A stretch of 64,000 bases of DNA, taken from positions 1-64,000 of the forward strand of contig NZ_JBQKGW010000010.1 of NCBI RefSeq assembly GCF_052118625.1, in the 5' to 3' direction. A program made the position numbers and the translations under genes. Below the pieces are notes generated by a model. The model was not told the DNA's origin. It did no database searches and saw nothing but the letters and a program-made list of their open reading frames with translations. Within the stretch, counting starts at the first letter, position 1. Each line of letters starts with the position of its first letter. Positions 41,442 to 49,941 of the stretch are shown here, in pieces. The DNA is from Porcincola sp945869225. GTDB taxonomy: Bacteria; Bacillota; Clostridia; Lachnospirales; Lachnospiraceae.

Positions 41442-42434
41442 TCAGTCTGAAGTCCGCCCTTTCTGGCCGTCTGTCTGCAAGGTCTGACGTTCCCTCTTTT
41501 CTGCGCCGCCTGTGTTCAGCTCATCCCTGACGACATAGAGCGGCGAATGATTTTCTGTCATAATGATCTTTCCGATATAGCTTCCGATAATCCCGAGCAT
41601 CAGGAACAGGAAGCCGCCCGTAATCAGGATCACGACCATCAGAGATGGCCATCCGATCTGAAGATCCTGGTTCATCAGCTTCTGAACCAGAATAACAATC
41701 GCCCAGATAAAACCTGTCATCGAAAACAGAGCGCCGAGCCAGGTCGCCAGGTGAAGCGGAATGACAGAAAAGCTCATGAACGTCATGAACAGCTTCATTT
41801 CTTTTCTGAAGGTGTAGTTGGAGCTTCCGACCTCCCGCGCGTAGTGGTCGACCTCCACATCCGCCATTCGTCTGGTTGTCCTGGCAAACAGAAGCTGGAT
41901 GAAGGCGTCCGTTCCCCGGTACTTTCTCACTTCATCGATGACATATCTTCTGGCTGCCCAGAAAGCGCTCATCTCGACCCCCTTGGGGCGGTCTGTCAGG
42001 CGGAACAGCAGCCACTGGCTGATCTTTCCGGTCAGATTCTTGAACCATCCAAACTGCCTTTTCCTGTACTTCCCGAAGACGACATCACAGCCATCCCCTT
42101 CCAGGAGCTTGTCGAGCAGCTGATGGATCTGTGCCGGATGGCTCTGCAGGTCATCATCAATCCCACAGACCACATCCCCTGTCACATACTGGAACGCACA
42201 CATCAGTGCGCCATGCTGGCCGAAGTTCTTTGCAAGGTTGATACCCTTGACATTCGGGTACTTCTCACAGATCCCCTGTATGGCATTGAACGTCCCGTCC
42301 CTCGAAAAATCATTGACGAGAACCATCTCAAGCTCCCAGCCGTCTTTATTGTTGAACTCCTGCATACACAGATCCACAAGCTTTCCAATTGTATGCTCGG
42401 AGTTATAGCATGGGACAACGATCGATAGCTTCAT
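41442..42434 (-). CDS. GT2 glycosyltransferase, GtrB/CsbB/DPM1-like
   Basis: Polyprenyl-phosphate glycosyltransferase candidate, 330 aa. The GT-A domain has IVVPCYNSEHTIGKLVDLCM at the start, VNDFSRDGTF near 41, NFGQHGALMCAFQYVTGD near 69, and the metal-binding DDDLQSHPAQIHQ near 93; the membrane-proximal SSNYTFRKEMKLFMTFMSFS follows near 203. Two hydrophobic helices (about 230-255 and 265-290) anchor it. Family members transfer a nucleotide sugar to undecaprenyl phosphate on the inner leaflet. It lies 8 nt after an ATP-grasp gene, and both have paralogues at 55.7-57.9 kb. Confidence 0.85.
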   Translation of the reverse strand: MKLSIVVPCYNSEHTIGKLVDLCMQEFNNKDGWELEMVLVNDFSRDGTFNAIQGICEKYPNVKGINLAKNFGQHGALMCAFQYVTGDVVCGIDDDLQSHPAQIHQLLDKLLEGDGCDVVFGKYRKRQFGWFKNLTGKISQWLLFRLTDRPKGVEMSAFWAARRYVIDEVRKYRGTDAFIQLLFARTTRRMADVEVDHYAREVGSSNYTFRKEMKLFMTFMSFSVIPLHLATWLGALFSMTGFIWAIVILVQKLMNQDLQIGWPSLMVVILITGGFLFLMLGIIGSYIGKIIMTENHSPLYVVRDELNTGGAEKRERQTLQTDGQKGRTSD

Positions 42435-42442
42435 AATTATCC

Positions 42443-43651
42443 TTACTCCCTATACTCAAGATGAATCTGGCCCAGCACTTCTCTTTCCAGCTTTCTGCAG
42501 GCTTCGACACTTTCCCCTCTCACAATCAGCTGGCCGATCCTGTCCCTTCCGTTTGTGACCTTCTGCACATGGCTTCCCTCTGAGATGTTAAAGGAAAGAT
42601 CCACGACACCATCCGGCAGCTTGCCGTGTGCCGGCGCATCGATACGGCTCACAACTCCCTCCCTGTCCGCAAACAGCAGCCGGCTCAGATTCGGTGTATA
42701 CTGCTTTGAAGGAGTCTGGAACATCTCAGAGACATCGATCCCCATCGCAGCCTTGACGATCGCCTCATAATAATCAATTCCGTAATAGATGCCGACTGTG
42801 TCCGTGATGCAGGTGGCACCGGCCCGTGCTGTGGCCTCGATCACATAGACCTCCCCATCCTTATACATGCAGTCCAGATCCATCGCGCAGTTGTCGAAAT
42901 GAAGTGCTTCTGCAACTGCTCTCACGAGATCCTCTATCTTTCCTCGGATCGCTTCCCCCTGTGCCCAGGGGACATAGTGCCCGATCGGGAACGGCGGATT
43001 GCCATCCAGAAGATCATTGCCAAGCGGCAGAACATAAGCCAGCTTTCCGTTCGACATCATGGCCTCCACGCCGAACATCGTTCCCTCCAGGAACTCCTCG
43101 AGAATGCAGAAATTCTCCTTCGTCGCCGCCATCGCATATTCATATGCTAAAGTTGCTTCTGCTTCGTTGTCCGCCCTCCGGATTCCGCGGCTCCCCATCT
43201 GGTCTGCTGCCTTCAGGATAACCGGATACTGCATGACCGTGAGTGCCTTTTTCAATTCTTCCTGAGAATGTACAAAGCAAAAAGATGCCGTCGGAACACC
43301 GTGCTCCCGGTATGCCTGCTTCTCAACTGCCTTGTTCCTGGCTGCTCTTGCGGCAAATATTCCCGGACCGGAAAGATGCAGACGCTCATTCACAACCCCC
43401 ATCGCCTCAACGCCGAGATCCATGCAGCAGGTTGTCACGCCGTCGATCTGTTTTTCCTCCGCCGCTTTCAGCACTTCCTCCGGATTTGTGATATCTGCGT
43501 ATACCACGTCGTCCGCATAACCAAATCCCCGGTAAGGACCTTTGATCGAGACTGCCGTCACATGCAGGCCAAGCCTTCTGGCTGCCTTCATCAGCGGAAT
43601 CTGTGAGTAACTGGCTCCCAGTACCATCAGTTTTTTCTGGCTCTTCATCAT
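42443..43651 (-). CDS. ATP-grasp domain protein (paired with GT2)
   Basis: ATP-grasp ligase, about 402 aa, close paralogue of the protein at 55747-56925. Seen: LMVLGASYSQIPLMKAARRL at the N-terminus, KQIDGVTTCCMDLGVEAM near 80, the ATP-binding YPVILKAADQMGSRGIRRAD near 143, EEFLEGTMFGVEAMMSNGK near 185, and CAMDLDCMYKDGEVYVIEAT with ARAGATC near 262-285. The start is judged to be ATG 43651 (MMKSQKKL), with GGAG 11 nt upstream; an open extension to 43747 runs into the liv terminator and is not used. It is followed by a GT2 gene at 8 nt. Confidence 0.82.
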   Translation of the reverse strand: MMKSQKKLMVLGASYSQIPLMKAARRLGLHVTAVSIKGPYRGFGYADDVVYADITNPEEVLKAAEEKQIDGVTTCCMDLGVEAMGVVNERLHLSGPGIFAARAARNKAVEKQAYREHGVPTASFCFVHSQEELKKALTVMQYPVILKAADQMGSRGIRRADNEAEATLAYEYAMAATKENFCILEEFLEGTMFGVEAMMSNGKLAYVLPLGNDLLDGNPPFPIGHYVPWAQGEAIRGKIEDLVRAVAEALHFDNCAMDLDCMYKDGEVYVIEATARAGATCITDTVGIYYGIDYYEAIVKAAMGIDVSEMFQTPSKQYTPNLSRLLFADREGVVSRIDAPAHGKLPDGVVDLSFNISEGSHVQKVTNGRDRIGQLIVRGESVEACRKLEREVLGQIHLEYRE

Positions 43652-43735
43652 AATCCGAGTCGCTCCAATCATTCTGTCTGTATTCTTGCATGCCTGTGAA
43701 ACAGTATAATACCAGCGGCGCCCCTCCGCAACAAA

Positions 43736-43760
43736 AGCGCCAGGCATGCCGCCTGGCGCT
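43736..43760 (-). terminator. Terminator of the liv operon
   Basis: Perfect 10-bp stem AGCGCCAGGC/GCCTGGCGCT with 5-nt loop, followed on the minus strand by TTTGTTG, just past livF. Confidence 0.85.
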
Positions 43761-43786
43761 TGTATATAAAAAACTGTATGGACTGT

Positions 43787-44512
43787 TTATTTTGCGCCGC
43801 CCAGATAAGCACTCTTCACGGCCGGGTCGTTCGCGAGGTCAGAAGCCTTTCCTTCCATCGTGATGTTTCCGGTTTCAAGAACATATCCTCTGTCGGCAAT
43901 GTTCAGTGCCATCTTGGCGTTCTGCTCCACCAGAAGAACCGTAACGCCCTGATCCTTGTTGATCGTCTCAATAATCCGGAAGATCTCCTTTACCAGAAGC
44001 GGTGACAGTCCCATGGAAGGCTCATCGAGCAGCAGCATCTTCGGCTTTCCCATCAAGGCGCGGGCGATTGCCAGCATCTGCTGCTCGCCGCCTGACAGAG
44101 TCCCCGCCGGCTGATGCTTCCGCTCTTTCAGCCTTGGGAACAAGCCGTAGACCATGTCAAAGTCCTTTGCGATGGCATCCTTTCCATCTTTTCTTGTATA
44201 CGCCCCCATCTCCAGGTTCTCAGACACGCTCAGCCCGGAGAAGACACGCCGCCCCTCCGGACACTGTGCAAGTCCCAGGGACACGATCTTATGCGGCTCC
44301 ATCTTCGATATGGTTTTTCCATCGTAGACAATCTTCCCGGTCTCCGACCGCAGAAGCCCGGAGATCGTATGCATCGTCGTCGTCTTGCCGGCTCCATTTG
44401 CCCCGATCATCGTGACGATCTCGCCCTCATCCACATGGAAGGAGACATCCTTGATGGCGTGGATGGACCCGTAGTATACGTTGATATCTTCTACCTTCAG
44501 CAGTTCACCCAT
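43787..44512 (-). CDS. livF: Branched-chain amino acid ABC transporter ATPase LivF
   Basis: Second ATPase of the high-affinity branched-chain amino acid importer. Walker A GANGAGKTTT near residues 35-44, the ABC signature LSGGEQQMLAIARALM near 137-152, Walker B MLLLDEPSMGLSP near 159-171, and the switch His in VLLVEQNAKMAL. The 241-aa length is normal. Its start overlaps the livG stop by one base, coupling translation. Confidence 0.96.
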   Translation of the reverse strand: MGELLKVEDINVYYGSIHAIKDVSFHVDEGEIVTMIGANGAGKTTTMHTISGLLRSETGKIVYDGKTISKMEPHKIVSLGLAQCPEGRRVFSGLSVSENLEMGAYTRKDGKDAIAKDFDMVYGLFPRLKERKHQPAGTLSGGEQQMLAIARALMGKPKMLLLDEPSMGLSPLLVKEIFRIIETINKDQGVTVLLVEQNAKMALNIADRGYVLETGNITMEGKASDLANDPAVKSAYLGGAK

Positions 44513-45282
44513 CAGTCTTCGTCATCTCCTCCCAGATAAGCCGCGATCACTTCCGGATCATTGGATACCGTCTGCGGATCGCCGTGGGCAATCGTCTTGC
44601 CATACTCCAGTACCGTGATCTCCTCGCAGATTCCCATGACAAACTTCATATCATGCTCAATCAGAAGAATGGCGATACCGAAGTCGTCACGGACCTTCCG
44701 GACCGTCTCCATCAGTTCCTGTGTCTCGTTCGGGTTCATGCCGGCGGCCGGCTCATCAAGAAGCAGCAGCTTCGGATCCGATGCGAGGGCACGGCAGATC
44801 TCAAGCTTTCTCTGCTGTCCGTAAGGCAGCTGGGACGCCGCATAGTCCGCCTTGTCTCCGATCCCGAAGACGTCCAGAAGCTTGCGCGCCTTCTGATTCA
44901 TCTCCGCTTCCCTGTCCCTGTACTTCTTCGTACGCAGCACACCGTCGAGCATACTGTATGTGACCCGGTTGTGCATACCGACCTTGACATTGTCCAGAAC
45001 AGACATGGCATTGAACAGCCTGATATTCTGGAAGGTTCTCGCAATGCCGGCCTTCGAGATGTATTCCGGTCCCCTTCCGGTTATATTGACACCGTCAAAG
45101 GTGATGATCCCTTCGGTCGGCGTATACATGCCGGTCAGCATATTGAAGGCGGTTGTCTTTCCAGCACCGTTCGGACCGATCAGTCCGTACAGATGACCGC
45201 TTTCTATGCTCATGTTCAGTCCCTGGACAGCCTGAAGGCCGCCGAAGGAGATACCGAGATTCTTTACTTCAAGCAATGCCAT
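44512..45282 (-). CDS. livG: Branched-chain amino acid ABC transporter ATPase LivG
   Basis: First ATPase of the importer. Walker A GPNGAGKTTAFN near residues 36-47, TEGIITFDGVNITGRGPEYI, the LivG-specific ARTFQNIRLF near 85-94, signature SQLPYGQQRKLEICRALA (an atypical LPYGQQ in place of LSGGQ, usual for LivG), Walker B LLLLDEPAAGMNPNE near 173. Length 256 aa. livM ends 6 nt upstream. Confidence 0.96.
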   Translation of the reverse strand: MALLEVKNLGISFGGLQAVQGLNMSIESGHLYGLIGPNGAGKTTAFNMLTGMYTPTEGIITFDGVNITGRGPEYISKAGIARTFQNIRLFNAMSVLDNVKVGMHNRVTYSMLDGVLRTKKYRDREAEMNQKARKLLDVFGIGDKADYAASQLPYGQQRKLEICRALASDPKLLLLDEPAAGMNPNETQELMETVRKVRDDFGIAILLIEHDMKFVMGICEEITVLEYGKTIAHGDPQTVSNDPEVIAAYLGGDDED

Positions 45283-45288
45283 CCCCGA

Positions 45289-46374
45289 TCACCCCTTCTT
45301 CTTTCCGGCATCTTCCGTCCCTGAGCCTGCTTTCCCGGAGCGGAGCTTCAGCGCCAGTCTCTGCCTCCACATCACAAAGGCAGGTGCACGGTTGAAGAGC
45401 ATCATGACAATCAGCACAATCGAATAAATGAACATCCTGTACTGGCTGAAGCCTCTCAGAAGCTCCGGCAGTACCGTCAGCACAACTGCCGCAATGATGG
45501 CTCCGGGAATGCTTCCCATCCCGCCGAGGACAACCATGACCAGGATGTTGATGGAAAGGTTGTAGTCGAACTTCTTCGCGACAAGAGACGCAAAATTCAG
45601 CGCGTAGAGAACACCGGCAAACCCTGCAATCACTGCGGAGGAGACAAACGCCATCAGCTTGTACTTTGTCAGATTGATTCCGATTGACCTTGCCGCGATG
45701 TCATCGTCGCGGATCGCGGTGATCGCCCGGCCGGCTCTCGAGTTCATCAGATTCAGGACAAAAAGAAGCGTCAGCGCAATCAGAAGAATCCCGACCGAGA
45801 AAACGGAGAACTTCCTGATCCCCGTAATACCCATCGCACCTTTCATCAGCACCTTTCCGGTCGGCTCCATGTTCAGAGAAAACTGATCCTTCAGCGAAAA
45901 ATGAAGCCCGGCGCTGTCTGACCCGATATAAAGAGAATTCAGGACGTTCTTCAGAATCTCGCCGAATGCCAGCGTCACGATGGCCAGATAGTCTCCTGAA
46001 AGCCTCAGAACAGGCACACCGACGATCACGCCGAATATTCCGGCTGCAAGTCCGCCGATCAGGAAAGCCAGCACGATCGCCACCCCTTCCGGCATTCCCG
46101 CCCCGACTGTATTGTAGAAGAACACGCCTGCAAATGCCCCTGCACTCATGAATGCGGCATGCCCCAGGGACAGCTCCCCGAGGAAGCCGACCACCAGGTT
46201 CAGAGAAATTGCCATCATGATATACGCGCAGACCGGAATCAGCAGTCCGGCTGCCTTCGATGAAAGATTGCCTGAAAGCCTTACAACCTCAATTGCACCC
46301 CAGAATACCCCGATCAGAATGAACGATGTGAGATATGTTCTGGCTGACTTGCTCATTTTTTTCTGTTTCGCCAT
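45289..46374 (-). CDS. livM: Branched-chain amino acid ABC transporter permease LivM
   Basis: One of the two membrane permeases of the Liv importer, 361 aa with about ten hydrophobic helices. Family segments: YIMMAISLNLVVGFLGELSL with GHAAFMSAGAF near 50-80, LRLSGDYLAIVTLAFGEILK near 125-144, and the EAA-like cytoplasmic loop GRAITAIRDDDIAARSIGIN near 213-232, which contacts the ATPases. A basic tail follows. It starts 9 nt after livH. Confidence 0.95.
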   Translation of the reverse strand: MAKQKKMSKSARTYLTSFILIGVFWGAIEVVRLSGNLSSKAAGLLIPVCAYIMMAISLNLVVGFLGELSLGHAAFMSAGAFAGVFFYNTVGAGMPEGVAIVLAFLIGGLAAGIFGVIVGVPVLRLSGDYLAIVTLAFGEILKNVLNSLYIGSDSAGLHFSLKDQFSLNMEPTGKVLMKGAMGITGIRKFSVFSVGILLIALTLLFVLNLMNSRAGRAITAIRDDDIAARSIGINLTKYKLMAFVSSAVIAGFAGVLYALNFASLVAKKFDYNLSINILVMVVLGGMGSIPGAIIAAVVLTVLPELLRGFSQYRMFIYSIVLIVMMLFNRAPAFVMWRQRLALKLRSGKAGSGTEDAGKKKG

Positions 46375-46383
46375 ATGCTCACC

Positions 46384-47265
46384 TCACACTTTCACAGTTG
46401 CTTTCTTCCCGAGAAGTCCGGAAGGCTTGACAAGAAGGACAACGATCAGAACCAGGAACACAATTGCATCGGACAGCTGCGTCGAAATATAAGCCTTGGA
46501 AAGATTCTCGATGATACCGAGAAGGATTCCGCCGACAAACGCTCCCGGGATCGATCCGATTCCCCCGAATACAGCTGCGACAAACGCCTTGATGCCAGGC
46601 ATTGCGCCGGTTGTCGGAACAAGCGTCGGATACGAGGAGAGAAGAAGCGCTCCCGCAATGGCTGCAAGTCCGGACCCGATTGCAAAGGTCAGGGAGATGA
46701 TGGCGTTGACATTGATTCCCATCAGCTGGGCCGCTCCTCTGTCCTCGGAAACCGCCTGCATCGCGTGACCCGGGCGGGTATTGTTGACAAACCAGATCAG
46801 AACAAACATGATCACAAGGGATGTCACAATTGTCACGATGGTTTCCGCCGAGATCTGCAGGCTGCCGCCGAACAGATTCAGGGCCGGAAGACTGACGATG
46901 GAAGTGAAGGACTTCGGCTCAGACGACCACAGAAGCATCGCTCCATTCTCCAGGAAGTAGCTCACGCCGATGGCCGTGATCAGCACAGCCAGAGATGCCG
47001 CTCCTCTCAGCGGCCTGTAGGCAATCCGCTCAATCGTAATGCCCAGAAGGGTACAGACGACGATCGCAAGAATCATAGAAAGCCAGGGATTCATACCACC
47101 CTGGCAAAACGTGAAGAACACAACATATCCACCGACCATGATGATATCGCCATGGGCAAAATTCAGCATCTTGGCGATGCCGTACACCATCGTGTACCCC
47201 AGGGCGATCAGCGCGTACACGCTTCCCAGTGATATGCCTCTGACCAGATAAGATAAAAACTGCAT
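46384..47265 (-). CDS. livH: Branched-chain amino acid ABC transporter permease LivH
   Basis: Second permease of the importer, 293 aa. Segments typical of LivH: GISLGSVYALIALGYTMVYG at the N-terminus, MLNFAHGDIIMVGGYVVFF near 31-49, and the ATPase-contact loop TRPGHAMQAVSEDRGAAQLM near 173-192, ending GLLGKKATVKV. The ATG at 47265 has AGGAGG 6 nt upstream, preferred over an in-frame start seven codons earlier. Confidence 0.95.
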   Translation of the reverse strand: MQFLSYLVRGISLGSVYALIALGYTMVYGIAKMLNFAHGDIIMVGGYVVFFTFCQGGMNPWLSMILAIVVCTLLGITIERIAYRPLRGAASLAVLITAIGVSYFLENGAMLLWSSEPKSFTSIVSLPALNLFGGSLQISAETIVTIVTSLVIMFVLIWFVNNTRPGHAMQAVSEDRGAAQLMGINVNAIISLTFAIGSGLAAIAGALLLSSYPTLVPTTGAMPGIKAFVAAVFGGIGSIPGAFVGGILLGIIENLSKAYISTQLSDAIVFLVLIVVLLVKPSGLLGKKATVKV

Positions 47266-47308
47266 CTCAATCCTCCTGCGGCTCAATTGTCATTCATCAG
47301 GCAGGAAG

Positions 47309-47336
47309 AAGGGGGCTGCATACCACCAGCCCCCTT
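47309..47336 (-). terminator. Hairpin between livJ and livH
   Basis: Perfect 10-bp stem AAGGGGGCTG/CAGCCCCCTT with 8-nt loop; on the minus strand it is followed by CTTCCTGCC, not a U run. Such a stem is more likely a partial terminator or mRNA-stabilising element that lets the binding protein be made in excess of the membrane parts. Confidence 0.6.
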
Positions 47337-47354
47337 CCCTGGAAAGCCAATCGA

Positions 47355-48542
47355 TTACTCTGACTCTGTCTCAGCTTCGGTGGAAGCGCTGACGCTCTCA
47401 CCGTCGATCGGCTGATATTCACCATTCTCGATGATCATGCCCTTCGGCTCTTTGCTGACAGCGCCGGAAGCATCCCAGGTCATCCCGGTACCGGTCAGGC
47501 CGTCATAGGTGAAGCTCGGATCCGTGATCGTTGCCTTCAGTGCATCGCAGACATCGGAAGCGCTCATATCAGCTGTGATACCTGCCTTCTCCCCAGCCTT
47601 TGCAAGAACCTTGATGACATCATAGGCATCTGCTGCGAACTGGTTCGGCGTATCGCCCTTTGCAACTTCCTTGTACTTTGCGACGAAGTCCTGTGTCGCC
47701 TTGTCCGCGGATGTTGCGACGAACGGGGTCAGCAACATGACGCCCTCAGCAAGGGAAGTATCGAAGCCCTCGACACCGAGGATTCCGTCCAGGCCGTCGC
47801 ATCCGAAGAACTTCGGCTTGTAGCCCATGTCGTTTGCAGCCTTCAGAATCTGGCTGGCCGGTGTGTAGTAAATCGGAAGGAAGACAAGATCTGCACCGGC
47901 ATCCTTGCAGGCCTGAACCTGAGTGGTCAGGTCGGTGGAGTTATCATCCGTGAAGGCCTCATTCGCGACAATCTGAAGGCCGACCTTGGATGCCTCAGCC
48001 TGGAAGTTCGTGTTGATTCCGCTTGAGTACGCATCGGAAGAATTGTAGATGACACCGATCTTTGTTCCGAGCTTCTTGCTGGAGATATAGTCTGCGGAAG
48101 CAGTTCCCTGGTTCGGGTCCGTGAAGCAAATCTGGAAGATATTGTCACCTGTATCGATGACATCCTGTGAAGAAGCGGACGGTGTCATCATGAACATGTT
48201 GTCATTGACCGCTTCTGCGCCGACTGCCAGGCACGGGTTCGTGGTGACGGTTCCTGCCAGAATCTGCATGCCCCAGTCCTTCAGGCTGTTGTAGGCATTG
48301 ACAGAGGTCTCGGCATCATGTGTGTCATCCTCGAACTTCCAGTCAAACTGGACAGCCCCTCCTGCCTTGTTCACCTCATCCACGGCGATCTGCTCACCAT
48401 ACATGGCAGCCGTTCCGTAGATGGCAGCCGGTCCGGTCGTAGGCCCGATTCCGCCGACCTTTATCTTATCAGCAGCAGATGCGCTGACTGCGAAGGACGC
48501 AGCCAGTACGCCAGACATCGCAACACATAAAAATTTTTTCAT
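47355..48542 (-). CDS. livJ: Branched-chain amino acid ABC transporter substrate-binding protein
   Basis: Extracellular Leu/Ile/Val-binding protein (type I periplasmic-binding fold), about 395 aa. N-terminal signal KKFLCVAMSGVLAASFAVSA followed by SAADKIKVGGIGPTTGPAAI. Family segments: GEQIAVDEVNKAGGAVQFDW, DDTHDAETSVNAYNSL, MMTPSASSQDVIDTG and GVIYNSSDAYSSGINTNF. There is no lipobox Cys at the cleavage region, which is unusual for a Gram-positive binding protein, and the protein ends in an acidic tail (STEAETESE). The ATG at 48542 has AAGGAGG 8 nt upstream. Its gene leads the liv operon. Confidence 0.92.
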   Translation of the reverse strand: MKKFLCVAMSGVLAASFAVSASAADKIKVGGIGPTTGPAAIYGTAAMYGEQIAVDEVNKAGGAVQFDWKFEDDTHDAETSVNAYNSLKDWGMQILAGTVTTNPCLAVGAEAVNDNMFMMTPSASSQDVIDTGDNIFQICFTDPNQGTASADYISSKKLGTKIGVIYNSSDAYSSGINTNFQAEASKVGLQIVANEAFTDDNSTDLTTQVQACKDAGADLVFLPIYYTPASQILKAANDMGYKPKFFGCDGLDGILGVEGFDTSLAEGVMLLTPFVATSADKATQDFVAKYKEVAKGDTPNQFAADAYDVIKVLAKAGEKAGITADMSASDVCDALKATITDPSFTYDGLTGTGMTWDASGAVSKEPKGMIIENGEYQPIDGESVSASTEAETESE

Positions 48543-48571
48543 AATCGTGTCCTCCTTTATGAATTGAGCGT

Positions 48572-48601
48572 ATTGTATCACCGCTGTCGCACTGCTTTCA
48601 A
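48572..48601 (-). promoter_or_regulatory. liv operon promoter
   Basis: Minus-strand TTGAAA (48596-48601), 18-nt spacer, TACAAT (48572-48577), about 25 nt before the livJ ribosome site. Confidence 0.65.
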
Positions 48602-48657
48602 GGGTACAATGTGCTGTTTTTGAAAAATATTTCGATTTCTTTTAGGTAAGAATGCAC

Positions 48658-48687
48658 AACAATAATTTGTATCTTTAAATTATTGTT
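48658..48687. promoter_or_regulatory. AT-rich inverted repeat upstream of the liv promoter
   Basis: Perfect 11-bp arms AACAATAATTT (48658-48668) and AAATTATTGTT (48677-48687) with 8-nt loop, about 60 nt upstream of the liv -35. No U tract follows on either strand, so an operator for a regulator such as a global amino-acid or Lrp-type protein is more likely than a terminator. Confidence 0.5.
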
Positions 48688-48799
48688 CCAATTATTTTTC
48701 GTGTTCCTATTTTTTAGGGAAATAATTGCACGTTCGCATCACAAATCGGCCCTCACCCGCCAACCCGGGAAGCAGATGAAATTCGATATTTTTACCAGA

Positions 48800-49921
48800 T
48801 TATCGAAAAATTGTCTGAAGGTCATGGAACACCAGCAGGAGAGCCAGTCCCATCAGTACCATGAATCCGGCATAATTGACTGCCTGCTCGAACCTTCTGT
48901 CAGGCTTCCGCCTGGTCACCGCTTCCGCCACCAGAAACAGAAGTCTCCCGCCGTCCAGCGCCGGGAGCGGCAGCAGATTCATGACACCGAGGTTCGCCGA
49001 CAGCAGGATCGCAATCTGGAGGACATTCAGCCACACGTACAGCATCCCGTCCTCCCGCGATTCCTCCACCGTGTCACTGATTGTCTTGACAATCCGGACC
49101 GGTCCGGAGACGTCGTCAGCGGAAACCTGGCCTCTCAGCAGCATGCCAAGGCTGTCGAAGGTGATCCGAATCCAGTATCCTGTCTCCAGGAAGCTGTAGC
49201 GGACCGTCGTCAGAATCCCGCCATGAAGCCGGTACTGGGAGGAGGTAGAGATGCCAAGCAAATGCCGCCCGTCAGCGCTCTCCTCCGGAACGATCTGAGC
49301 CGACCTTTCTTCTCCCTCATGTGTCCAGCAGACGGTAACCGGCTGCCCGGATGAAAACGACGTGCTGTGCAGCATGGTATAGACCGAAATGTCTCTCTGG
49401 AGGGAGATCGCGGACCGTCCGATCTTTGTGATCCAGTCGCCCGCCTCGATGCCAGCCTGCGCAGCCGGCGATCCGGACTCGACCTCAAGAACAACCGGCG
49501 GATCATATCCTGCCTGCCCGATCAGAAAAAGCGAAAAGAGAAACGCCAGAAGGAAATTGAAGACCGGACCTGCCGCCACAATCAGCATCCGCTGCCAGAC
49601 CCGTCTGCTCTCAAACGAGCCGCCGCTGCCGCCTCCTGCCTCTCTTCCGCCCGCTTCTCCCTCCATTTCGTCTTCCTTCTCGTCTTCCTTCCCATCCTCC
49701 TCTGAAAACTCCCCCTGCATCTCACAGCTCCCGCCAAACGGAAGTGCTTTCAGAGAATACCTTGTCCCGGACCTATGTGATACATGCGAAAGAAGGCGGG
49801 GACCCATCCCGAGCGAAAACTCGATGACACGAACCCTGCAGAGTCTTGCCAGGAGAAAATGTCCGAATTCGTGAAACAGGATCAGGACACTGAATACAAT
49901 GATCGCAATGAGGATATTCAT
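48800..49921 (-). CDS. rseP: RIP metalloprotease RseP (site-2 protease)
   Basis: Intramembrane zinc protease that cuts membrane-bound anti-sigma factors and signal peptides. Catalytic HEFGH lies in LILFHEFGHFLLAR near residue 17, the second ligand motif in NLLPLPALDGGRLLFLV near 315-331, and a PDZ domain around 150-230 (EVESGSPAAQAGIEAGDWIT). Membrane helices at the N-terminus, near 118 and two at the C-terminus. A Glu/Gly-rich acidic insert at about 75-108 (EDGKEDEKEDEMEGEAGG) is not typical. It follows dxr by 20 nt at the end of the pyrH-to-rseP block. Confidence 0.93.
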   Translation of the reverse strand: MNILIAIIVFSVLILFHEFGHFLLARLCRVRVIEFSLGMGPRLLSHVSHRSGTRYSLKALPFGGSCEMQGEFSEEDGKEDEKEDEMEGEAGGREAGGGSGGSFESRRVWQRMLIVAAGPVFNFLLAFLFSLFLIGQAGYDPPVVLEVESGSPAAQAGIEAGDWITKIGRSAISLQRDISVYTMLHSTSFSSGQPVTVCWTHEGEERSAQIVPEESADGRHLLGISTSSQYRLHGGILTTVRYSFLETGYWIRITFDSLGMLLRGQVSADDVSGPVRIVKTISDTVEESREDGMLYVWLNVLQIAILLSANLGVMNLLPLPALDGGRLLFLVAEAVTRRKPDRRFEQAVNYAGFMVLMGLALLLVFHDLQTIFR

Positions 49922-49941
49922 CCGGCTCTCTCAATCCCTCC

